45,842 nt of DNA from an uncultured Bacteroides sp. Its GTDB lineage: Bacteria > Bacteroidota > Bacteroidia > Bacteroidales > Bacteroidaceae. Where the stretch lies: NCBI GenBank assembly GCA_900557355.1, contig USSR01000002.1:1-45842 (forward strand), written 5' to 3'. Shown here one piece after another: positions 1 to 7,791 of this stretch; the first letter of the stretch is position 1, and every line of letters starts with the position of its first letter. The notes below the pieces were generated by a model, which saw only the letters and a program-made list of their open reading frames with translations, was not told the DNA's origin and made no database searches. The position numbers were made by a program, and so were the translations under genes.

Positions 1-1864
1 TATAACTTAATCCATGCCCGAACGGATATAACGGATCGCTTGTTATATCTTTATAGAATCCTTGATGTCCACGTCCGCTCTTGCGGCGATTGTAATAAAT
101 AGGAATTTGTCCCGTTGAATAAGGGAATGTCATGGCAAGTTTACCGGATGGGTTGATACGTCCTGATAATATACCGGCCATCGGCAACGCGCCATTCACA
201 CCCGGTTGCCAGATTTCCAGTATAGCATCGGAAATTAGTTCCAGACGATTCAATTCCAACGGACGTCCATTCACCAATACCAGTACGATAGGCTTTCCGG
301 CTTTCTTCAGTTCTGCGGCCAGTTCTTCCTGAATCTGCGGTAATGCGATAGAAGAACGGGAAGCATTCTCCCCACTCCAGGTCATCATCTCACCCAAACA
401 AAGAACAACTACATCAGACCAGCGTGCAGCTTCCAATGCTTCTGCAAATCCTTCTTTGTTATCTCCTTTCGTAGCACAGCCTGCTGCATAACGCAATTCA
501 GCTTTTCCTGCAAATTCAGTAGCCAGTCCATTATAGAGCATGGCAACATCCGTATCTTTTCCATGACCACACCAGGAACCCAACAAGTCCCAACCATTTT
601 TTGCCATTGGTCCTATCACGGCAATCTTCTTTTTATCAGTCAGCGGTAATGTTTTGTTTTCATTTTTCAGCAAGACCATGGATTCCGCCGCAAGCCGGGC
701 TGCAATATCCATACTTTGCGGACGGAAGAAACGTTCTTTCTCACTTGTTGCGGGAGTATAAGGACGTTCGAACAGGCCGAGACGGAATTTCAAAAGTAGA
801 ACACGACGTACAGCTTCATCTACTTGAGCTACCGATACTCTGCCCTCTTCTACCAACTCCTGCAAATGGCGGTCGTAAGCATGAGACATCATATCCATTT
901 CAAGACCGGCAGTAAACGCATGCCAGGCTGCTTCTTTTTTGGTCGCTGCCAATCCCTGATTTTTCAACTGTTCGATGGCTCCCCAATCGGAAACAATAAA
1001 TCCATCATGCCCCCAACGTTTCTTTAATATCTCGGTCATTATGTAAGGATTGGCCGAACCCGGCACACCGCTGATATCATTAAAGGAACTCATCAGTGTT
1101 GCCGCACCTGCTTTCACACCCATCTCGTAAGGGAGCAGATAAGTATCCCAAAGAGTTTGTTTGGATATCTCGGTATAGACATAGTCACGCCCGGCTTCGG
1201 ATGCCCCGTAACCTACATAATGTTTCAGACAAGCTGCCATACGGTTTTCTGCTGACAAGTCATCTCCTTGATAACCTTTGACGGAAGCTGCACCGAATAC
1301 CCCGTTTGTATAAGGATCTTCACCATAACCCTCTGCCACACGTCCCCAGCGGGGATCACGAGCCACATCAATCATCGGTGAGAAAGTCCAGTCCACTCCC
1401 GACATACGCGCTTCCTGTGCAGATACAGCACACGCCTGCTCTACCAAATCCGGATTCCAGGAACAAGCCTGTGCCAACGAAATAGGATACACGGTACGGA
1501 AACCATGAATTGCATCGTAGCCGAAAATAATAGGAATACCCAGACGAGACTCTTCCATTGCTTTTTTCTGCATACTATTACGCAGTGCGGGATTTGTTTC
1601 GAAGTAAATCAGAGAACCGATTTCTGCGGGCACTTTCTTCACTTCTTCACCTACATTATTCACATTGTTATTCCGTCCCAGGGTATATTGATTAAGCTGC
1701 ATCACTTTCTCTTCCAAAGTCATGCGGGATAGGAGATCATTTACGCGTTTCTCTATCGGAGCCTTCGGATCTTTATATAGTGCAACATCTTTTTTATCTT
1801 TTGCCGAAAGGGTGCATATAGAACCTAGCAAACATAATCCGTAAACCAATACTTTCTTTCTCAT
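1..1864 (-). CDS. GH3 beta-glycosidase, 3' end cut by window (arm A)
   Basis: Glycoside hydrolase family 3 enzyme, probably periplasmic, removing a beta-linked sugar from oligosaccharides; which sugar cannot be read from sequence. The ATG at 1862-1864 opens a signal peptide (MRKKVLVYGLCLLGSICTLS). About 621 codons follow without a stop and run off the window at PFGHGLSY, the usual entry to the C-terminal fibronectin III-like domain, so roughly 110 residues are missing. Visible family signatures are RDPRWGR, KHYVGYG, the nucleophile Asp in IVSDWG, and the GE...SGENASR segment that carries the acid/base Glu in GH3 glucosidases. It is a close paralogue of the GH3 at 24984-27191 and occupies the same place at the end of its arm. 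Family assignment is firm; substrate is open. Confidence 0.93.
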   Translation of the reverse strand, partial: MRKKVLVYGLCLLGSICTLSAKDKKDVALYKDPKAPIEKRVNDLLSRMTLEEKVMQLNQYTLGRNNNVNNVGEEVKKVPAEIGSLIYFETNPALRNSMQKKAMEESRLGIPIIFGYDAIHGFRTVYPISLAQACSWNPDLVEQACAVSAQEARMSGVDWTFSPMIDVARDPRWGRVAEGYGEDPYTNGVFGAASVKGYQGDDLSAENRMAACLKHYVGYGASEAGRDYVYTEISKQTLWDTYLLPYEMGVKAGAATLMSSFNDISGVPGSANPYIMTEILKKRWGHDGFIVSDWGAIEQLKNQGLAATKKEAAWHAFTAGLEMDMMSHAYDRHLQELVEEGRVSVAQVDEAVRRVLLLKFRLGLFERPYTPATSEKERFFRPQSMDIAARLAAESMVLLKNENKTLPLTDKKKIAVIGPMAKNGWDLLGSWCGHGKDTDVAMLYNGLATEFAGKAELRYAAGCATKGDNKEGFAEALEAARWSDVVVLCLGEMMTWSGENASRSSIALPQIQEELAAELKKAGKPIVLVLVNGRPLELNRLELISDAILEIWQPGVNGALPMAGILSGRINPSGKLAMTFPYSTGQIPIYYNRRKSGRGHQGFYKDITSDPLYPFGHGLSY

Positions 1865-1891
1865 CGGTGTTTTCGTCGGTTAATTAGTATA

Positions 1892-1913
1892 TAAATATAG
1901 CTTTATCAGACAG
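1892..1913 (-). pseudogene. 22-base relic of a GH35 C-terminal-domain gene
   Basis: On the minus strand these 22 bases match the end of the orphan GH35-like gene (27209-27230) at 21 of 22 positions. The matching frame still encodes LSDKAIF and then stops shortly after, as the intact gene does. Both copies lie just upstream of paralogous GH3 genes, which makes chance an unlikely explanation. I read it as the last scrap of a second copy of that gene, the rest having been replaced by the DUF4886 genes. The spacer (1865-1931) holds nothing else I recognise. Confidence 0.6.
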
Positions 1914-1931
1914 CCACAACATGGCTTCTTT

Positions 1932-2786
1932 TTATCGTCTTTCAGATAAATCAGTCACCTTATACGGATGCTTCACTGCTGCATGAGCAGCTTTCTGGGC
2001 AACAGCTTTTCGAGCCTCATCCAGGCTCTCCGGGGCATAAGGATTTCCGATTACATTGCGTTTGAAGATACGTTCGAACCAAGTGCAGGCAGCAGTATAA
2101 CGTCCGACTTTCACATCCAGATGATGTCCGTCCCGGTTCATATGATCGCCAATGAAAGAGGTACGGGCATTCTGTATGGCAGTGCCCGTAGGGATAATCA
2201 TCTTAATCTTATATGCCTTACCTGCTTTTTTCACTGCATCTACAATTGCGTGATACATCGTCAGCTGATCGCGGTTGTAGTTTTTAAATCCACCGTGATT
2301 GGAAGTGGATGCATAGGCCCAAGTCTGGTGCAGCATCAACTTTGTTTTCTTGGGAAGACGGGCTTTTACATACTCTATGAGCTCGGGAAGAGAGGCTTCA
2401 TACGTCTCATACATTCCGGAAAAAGTACTTGCCTGTTGCAGGCTGACATAATCCCAGTCTTCATCCGCCAACACCATTTCCAAAGACATCTTGCCTTTTT
2501 CCCGTTTCTTTCCATCCGTACCGATTTTCCGGTAGGCATAGGCAGGAGCATTTTCACGTGCATTCTTCACATGGCGTTCCAGAGAACAGCCACCAATAAA
2601 CATATTGCCGATTATGGTTGAAATGCCTTCGGCTTCCGCAAGTTCATGCAGATATTGCTCAACGGCATCTTGGGAAAAGCTGGTGCCAATGGCAAGTATT
2701 CTGACCGTTTTTTGCTGGGCATATGCTCCTCCGGCAAGAAGGAGCAGTATGCACATACAAATCACTATATTTCTATATTGCTTCAT
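1932..2786 (-). CDS. DUF4886 SGNH-like hydrolase, periplasmic
   Basis: A 284-residue exported protein made of one DUF4886 domain. The ATG at 2786 is preferred because it begins a clean signal peptide ending AGGAYAQ; the longer reading at 2810 would use TTG. SGNH-type features are visible: a candidate nucleophile Ser36 in GTSFS, a Gly-rich IGGC segment, SLQQAS, and a late D219-x-x-H222 pair in NRDGHHL. These fit a lipase/esterase fold, so deacylation of a glycan is a reasonable inference, but no reaction is established for the family as far as I know. It follows the larger DUF4886 lipoprotein by 27 bases and closely resembles that protein's central domain, without the lipobox and flanking domains. 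Confidence 0.85.
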   Translation of the reverse strand: MKQYRNIVICMCILLLLAGGAYAQQKTVRILAIGTSFSQDAVEQYLHELAEAEGISTIIGNMFIGGCSLERHVKNARENAPAYAYRKIGTDGKKREKGKMSLEMVLADEDWDYVSLQQASTFSGMYETYEASLPELIEYVKARLPKKTKLMLHQTWAYASTSNHGGFKNYNRDQLTMYHAIVDAVKKAGKAYKIKMIIPTGTAIQNARTSFIGDHMNRDGHHLDVKVGRYTAACTWFERIFKRNVIGNPYAPESLDEARKAVAQKAAHAAVKHPYKVTDLSERR

Positions 2787-2813
2787 TGTAATCAATATGA
2801 TAAAAAACAAACC

Positions 2814-4634
2814 TTATTTCGCCAGGCTAATGCATAGTGCATTGATATGTCCTTCCGCGGCACTACCGGTATCAAGCCCTTTCACCTCGACAATGACCTT
2901 TCCCTCCGAATCCGGTTCTACATTCTCAAACTTGGCAATGTACTCCTCGAAGTTTGCGGCAGCAAACGAGGCAGCATCCTTGATACCTGTCTTCACTTCT
3001 TTAACCGCACTCTCCGTTTTACCTACCAATTTATAAGAAGAGATACGGGCGTCTTTGCTTCCATTGAAACGGATGGCTAAAATAGTGAAATTATATTTCC
3101 GGGCTACATCCAGTTGAGAGATTTCTATTCTTCCTGGACCTACATCACCCTGGTTTTTCTCTCCTTTCACTAACAAACCGTCTTTCCATGCAGTCAGAGG
3201 AAATTCCACGCCATCCACCGTCACTGGGCTAGCCGGTTCGGAACCGACTCCAGCATGAGTCGCAGTAAATCCGTCAAGCACTCTGACACCAATATTCGTA
3301 TAATTGTTTTCCACATCTTTTATCCAGCTGGTGGTTGAACTTTCCTGATGAGAAGTTATATTATTCCACGGAGTGGCAGAAAGTGAAGTCGGACCGAAAT
3401 CAATATAGATGGGGGCTTTCAAGTCGGTGTCAGATATCTCCGGTTGCTTGAAGTCAACCAAATCGGTCACTTCATCAGGTTTCTGCACAGCGTAATGGGC
3501 AGCATTTTGTGCAATCTTCACTACCTGCGGGTCAATCGTTTCGGGAGCATACGGGTTGCCAACAACGTTTTGTCCCGTAATCATCTCAAACCAGGTGCAG
3601 GCAGCAGTATATCGCCCGTAAGTAACCTCCAGATGATAACCGTCACGGTTGAATGCATCACCCAGGAATGAGGTGCGGCCGTTCTGTATGGCTGTCCCCG
3701 AAGGAATCAACAGGCTCAAATCCGTATGATTCGTCATAGCCTGTCGTGCAGCCGTTACGATAGAAGAATACATCGTCATCTGGTTGCTATCATAATCCGG
3801 GAAACTTTCATGAGTGGAACTGGAAGCGTATGCCCAAGTCTGATGCCACAGCAGTTTAGCTTTCGGACAACGTTCCTTTATTCCTGCAATCAAATCAGCC
3901 AATACCGTATATGTTTCGTATTTACCGGATTTACCGCTCGCCTGTTGCAGACTGATATAATCCCAGTTTTCATCCGCCAATCCCTGTGATAGTTTATAAC
4001 CGGTTTTACCTACTTTCTCGCCTTTTACTATTTTACGATATTCATAAGCAGCGGCATCCGACTGGAAGTTAGCCCAATGCTTATCCAGGTCACAGCCGCC
4101 AATATACATATTTCCGATAATTAACTCATAGCCCTCCGCTTCTGCCAGTTCATACAGATATTGCTCAACGGCATCCTGCGAGAAACTATTGCCAATTGCC
4201 AGTATTCGTATAGCATTTTGCTTTACGGTCACCGGAATTGTAGCAACTAGCGGTTTTGTATTTGTAGGACATTCGATAGAAATCGCTGTGCTACCATCCG
4301 CAACACCCGTAATAATAATGCTATTATTATCTTCGCTGACAGCTACTGTAGCGATGTTTGCATCTTTGGAAGTACAGGTATATTCCGGTTTCAGCTCTTC
4401 TTCACCACCAACCGATACGTTCAGAGTGACAGATTCACCAGTCATGACAGTGACTTCCTTAGAAGCAACCACCATCCAGTTTCCATCTACATATACTATT
4501 TTTTCTTCTGTCTGGGTTACAATCTTCTCCGAGTCCGAGCAGGAAACCAACGAACTGCCAACAGAAAATAACGTTACTAAAAAGAATAATCCGCTCAACA
4601 GAAAATTATTCTTTATTCTGAAATGCTTTATCAT
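2814..4634 (-). CDS. DUF4886 lipoprotein with Ig-like N-terminal and extra C-terminal domains
   Basis: A 606-residue lipoprotein. The lipobox ends at Cys32 and is followed by SDSE, an acidic stretch that resembles the surface-export signal of Bacteroides lipoproteins. Residues about 55-138 look like a bacterial Ig-like (Big) domain. Residues about 142-385 form a DUF4886 domain with SGNH-type positions: Ser150 in GNSFS, IGGC at about 178-181, and D331-x-x-H334 in NRDGYHL. The last 200 residues are a beta-rich module I cannot name, beginning APIYIDFGPTS; a carbohydrate-binding role is possible. It starts 8 bases after the GH2 gene. With its periplasmic partner at 1932-2786 it looks like a surface/periplasm esterase pair. 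Enzymatic activity is inferred from motif layout only. Confidence 0.85.
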   Translation of the reverse strand: MIKHFRIKNNFLLSGLFFLVTLFSVGSSLVSCSDSEKIVTQTEEKIVYVDGNWMVVASKEVTVMTGESVTLNVSVGGEEELKPEYTCTSKDANIATVAVSEDNNSIIITGVADGSTAISIECPTNTKPLVATIPVTVKQNAIRILAIGNSFSQDAVEQYLYELAEAEGYELIIGNMYIGGCDLDKHWANFQSDAAAYEYRKIVKGEKVGKTGYKLSQGLADENWDYISLQQASGKSGKYETYTVLADLIAGIKERCPKAKLLWHQTWAYASSSTHESFPDYDSNQMTMYSSIVTAARQAMTNHTDLSLLIPSGTAIQNGRTSFLGDAFNRDGYHLEVTYGRYTAACTWFEMITGQNVVGNPYAPETIDPQVVKIAQNAAHYAVQKPDEVTDLVDFKQPEISDTDLKAPIYIDFGPTSLSATPWNNITSHQESSTTSWIKDVENNYTNIGVRVLDGFTATHAGVGSEPASPVTVDGVEFPLTAWKDGLLVKGEKNQGDVGPGRIEISQLDVARKYNFTILAIRFNGSKDARISSYKLVGKTESAVKEVKTGIKDAASFAAANFEEYIAKFENVEPDSEGKVIVEVKGLDTGSAAEGHINALCISLAK

Positions 4635-4642
4635 AAGTACTT

Positions 4643-6436
4643 TTAGTTATTTCTTTTTTTCATGTAATAATCTCTCATCAGATACCATGCCTTCTTGCGC
4701 ATTCCCTGATCGGATATTAACCCTTTGCGGTTCCAGCCATCCTGATTAGTGGGGTGGAAACGGAACGGAGAACGGAAGTCGAACAGAATCCAGGGAGATA
4801 CTCCACGCAGGTTAGGGATATTGTCGAACATACGGATATTGTCTCTATACAGACGTGCCTGATACTCTTCACTCCAGGAGCTGACTACATTCTCATCGCC
4901 GGACTGACCGTACAGTGCTTCACCACCAAATTCAGAAATAATCAACGGTTTGTCCGTCACTACTTCCCAGATTGCATCTTTCGGTTCAACAGGCCATGGA
5001 TGATACCAGCCCATATATTTATTGATTGCTACGACATCCAATTGGGAAGTAAAGGAATCTTCCATTACAAAACGCTGTTTCTCACTGTTAAAGCGCACAA
5101 GGTCAAAAGCGGCGACATACAGACGGGTAGTATCCAGTTGTTTGCCTGTTTCAAGCAGGGAAGTCAAAAAATCATTCCGTTCTTTGGAAGGCTGTGTTTC
5201 ATTGGCAACACCCCAGTAACCTACTGCACAACGATTCTGATCGCGCTTTATCATTTCAGAAAGCATCTTCTGTGCTTTCTTACGGGTATCTTTGTCTGTA
5301 AAGTCAATGCCTTGCCAAATAGGAATTTCCTGCCAGAGAAGGAAACCCATCTTTTCTGCCAAGCGTACCGTGTATTCATTCTGCGGATAATGTGCCAGAC
5401 GAATCATGTTCACACCAAGCGCCTTAGCTTCATTCAGCAACATAGCTGCATCGGCTTCCGAGAAAGCACGTCCCATGCGCTGCGGAATCTCCTCATGGAA
5501 AGAGATGCAACACATAAATGTCGGTTTCCCGTTCAGGTAAATATCCGTTCCTTTCACTGTGATGTTACGGAAGCCTATTTGTTCCTCCACGCGGTCGGTA
5601 CTTGAAGAAATGGCCACACCATAGAGTTTCGGTTCTTCGGGCGACCAGCGTTGCAGTTTCTTTGCATTCAATACGGTTTCCGCTTTTCCTTCCGCATCAG
5701 TGGTAAGTTCCGCATTGATTTTAAGTTCGGGGATGGCGACTGTCACCTTTTCACCTGCCTTTTTATCAGAAAGACGTACACGGGCAATGATCCGGTCGGG
5801 AGCATTTTTATCCAGTTGGATGAAGTAATCTTCTATAAATGTGCGGGGAGTTTTCACCAGCAACACATCTCTTGTGATGCCGCCATAATTCCACCAATCG
5901 AACGCCATAGCAGGAATGGCGTCCTTGGTACGACGATTGTTCACTTCTATTGCCAGGAAGTTATCGCCATCTTTCAACAGGTCCGTCACTTCTACTTGGA
6001 AAGGGGTGAAGCCACCTTCATGTTCTGCTATTTCTTTTCCGTTCAGGTAGACTTTGCAACGATAGCTGACAGCACCAAAATAAAGAAACTGACGCTTGTC
6101 TGCCAGACGTTTGGCATCAAAATGACGCGCATACCATACAGTACCCTCATAATATTTCAGTTCGGGCGACTGCGAGTTCCAGTCTCTCGGGACATTAAGA
6201 CGCAAGCCGCCTTCGAATGCATATTCGTAGAAATCAGTATTTCCTTTCGGTTGCTGATTTTCATAGATTTTCATTCGTTGTCCCTGATCGTACAGGTCGA
6301 TAATGGCATTCCATTTACCATTCAGTGAATGAATGTCACGACCGTAGACATTCGTTATCAGTTCTTGTGCCGCAACGCTTCCTGCAAAAGCGATCAGCAA
6401 CAACAGACATAGATTTAATTTCTTACCTATTTTCAT
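4643..6436 (-). CDS. GH2 beta-glucuronidase-type enzyme (arm A)
   Basis: A 597-residue exported GH2 enzyme with a signal peptide ending VAAQ. An N-terminal jelly-roll domain (about 35-195) and an Ig-like domain (about 200-295) precede a TIM barrel. The acid/base is Glu413 in VANE and the nucleophile Glu502 in ISEFGG. Near the C-terminus it carries N569-R570-K571 followed by Gly (bases 4724-4732). This matches the NxK motif that beta-glucuronidases, and some related uronidases, use to bind the sugar carboxylate, so uronic acid removal is the best prediction; glucuronate versus galacturonate is open. It sits between the CE7-type esterase and the DUF4886 lipoprotein. The paralogue at 32187-33890 is very similar but stops two codons before Asn569. 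Confidence 0.92.
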   Translation of the reverse strand: MKIGKKLNLCLLLLIAFAGSVAAQELITNVYGRDIHSLNGKWNAIIDLYDQGQRMKIYENQQPKGNTDFYEYAFEGGLRLNVPRDWNSQSPELKYYEGTVWYARHFDAKRLADKRQFLYFGAVSYRCKVYLNGKEIAEHEGGFTPFQVEVTDLLKDGDNFLAIEVNNRRTKDAIPAMAFDWWNYGGITRDVLLVKTPRTFIEDYFIQLDKNAPDRIIARVRLSDKKAGEKVTVAIPELKINAELTTDAEGKAETVLNAKKLQRWSPEEPKLYGVAISSSTDRVEEQIGFRNITVKGTDIYLNGKPTFMCCISFHEEIPQRMGRAFSEADAAMLLNEAKALGVNMIRLAHYPQNEYTVRLAEKMGFLLWQEIPIWQGIDFTDKDTRKKAQKMLSEMIKRDQNRCAVGYWGVANETQPSKERNDFLTSLLETGKQLDTTRLYVAAFDLVRFNSEKQRFVMEDSFTSQLDVVAINKYMGWYHPWPVEPKDAIWEVVTDKPLIISEFGGEALYGQSGDENVVSSWSEEYQARLYRDNIRMFDNIPNLRGVSPWILFDFRSPFRFHPTNQDGWNRKGLISDQGMRKKAWYLMRDYYMKKRNN

Positions 6437-6464
6437 TTATCTATTAGTTTGTGGTATTTATACA

Positions 6465-7766
6465 TTATTCGTTTCTCGATTCATTCTTCAGGAAATTCAT
6501 CACCCAGTTCCAGGCAGCACTCCACTGCTCTGCATAGGCATAATGGGCAGTCGTTTCGGCCACGAACAACTCTTTCGGAGCATTAATCATGTTGTAAGCC
6601 GAATAAGTGGTGGTAGGCGGACAGACCATATCATTATAACCGAAAGTATAGAATCCCGGTACTTTAACCTGCCGGGCAAAGTTGACTACATCAAAGTACT
6701 GAATGGTTTTAATCTTCTCCGGTGTCCGGTTCCTTTCATCCTTAAACATGTGCGGCCAACCTCCTGCGCGACCATGAGCATAGCCTGCAATATCACACAA
6801 AGCCGGATAGAAAGAAACTAATCCTTTGACACGGTTATCCAGTCCGGCAATCACTATGGAAAGTGCTCCGCCCTGACTTCCACCGAAAGTTGCCAGATTA
6901 CCATTAAATTCGGGAAGTGTGTAAATGAAATCAATGGCTCTTACACAGCCTGTATAAACCCGTTTATAATAATACTTATCCCGATCGTCCGTATTGAATG
7001 AATGGTAATTCTTCAAGGCCCCGTTATAAAGTCGGTGATATACATCCCCCGTCAGGTTGACCGGAATGCCGTGAATACCGATCTCCAAAATGATAAAACC
7101 ATTTCCGGCACGTTCGGGCTCCCCGTTATATGCGCGGATACCCGCACCCGGTACTTTCAAGATGGCCGGATATTTTCCGGGAGCTTTCGGCACACAAAGG
7201 ATGCCATACATGCGGGATGCATAGTCATTATTCGCAAAAGAAACATGATATACATTCACTTTGTCCGTACACTTTTCCGGCAATAAAGTCATTATAGGTT
7301 CCAGCGCCCACTTTTCAGCGGCTTCTTTGGTGCTCTTCCAGAATTCAAGAAAATCGGCGGGCAACGGAGTAGTCGGTTGTAGCTTCTCCGGATCAAAGCC
7401 GACGGTAGCTACACCTTCATATTCACGCCCTTGATAACTGACAAAAGCACGGCAACGCAGGAAACCCTCTTTTTTCATTGTACCTGCATTAATTTCGAGC
7501 TTTTCATTCTTCAAAGGTTGTTTACCTGTCTGATGAGGTTTCATCATATCTTCCGAAATCTCATAACGCACTTCCAGATGATCCTGTGGAATATTGCATT
7601 TCAGTACAGCTACTTTGAATTTCACTTTTTCTCCCGGTTGATACAACCAATTGGTGTGGTCGGGAGTGACCAGCACTTGAATCAGCCTTTCCGCCGGTTG
7701 CCCGTACACAACGAATTGCACGGCAACAAACAAAGCAAGAAAAACAGAACGCAAACTTTTTATCAT
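6465..7766 (-). CDS. CE7-type acetyl xylan esterase-like hydrolase
   Basis: A 433-residue exported alpha/beta hydrolase of the AXE1/cephalosporin C deacetylase type. After a signal peptide (to about residue 22) comes a roughly 100-residue beta-rich N-terminal domain, then the catalytic domain from about 130. The expected triad is visible: Ser297 in GGSQGG, Asp379 in GYNDM, and His408 in TTAHYAY. A conserved aromatic stretch near YYYKRVYTGCVRAIDF also fits. Characterised relatives remove O-acetyl groups from sugars, so here it probably deacetylates imported oligosaccharides in the periplasm. It lies between GH36 and GH2, a slot that in the other arm holds only a 154-base spacer with repeats. 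Confidence 0.9.
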   Translation of the reverse strand: MIKSLRSVFLALFVAVQFVVYGQPAERLIQVLVTPDHTNWLYQPGEKVKFKVAVLKCNIPQDHLEVRYEISEDMMKPHQTGKQPLKNEKLEINAGTMKKEGFLRCRAFVSYQGREYEGVATVGFDPEKLQPTTPLPADFLEFWKSTKEAAEKWALEPIMTLLPEKCTDKVNVYHVSFANNDYASRMYGILCVPKAPGKYPAILKVPGAGIRAYNGEPERAGNGFIILEIGIHGIPVNLTGDVYHRLYNGALKNYHSFNTDDRDKYYYKRVYTGCVRAIDFIYTLPEFNGNLATFGGSQGGALSIVIAGLDNRVKGLVSFYPALCDIAGYAHGRAGGWPHMFKDERNRTPEKIKTIQYFDVVNFARQVKVPGFYTFGYNDMVCPPTTTYSAYNMINAPKELFVAETTAHYAYAEQWSAAWNWVMNFLKNESRNE

Positions 7767-7791
7767 AATTCCATTATTGTTTATAGTCTTT

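Noticed and set aside
1968..2621. A 217-codon open frame on the plus strand opposite the DUF4886 gene.
   Set aside because: It is antisense to a gene with clear domain signatures, has no recognisable motif, and similar plus-strand frames occur opposite nearly every gene here.
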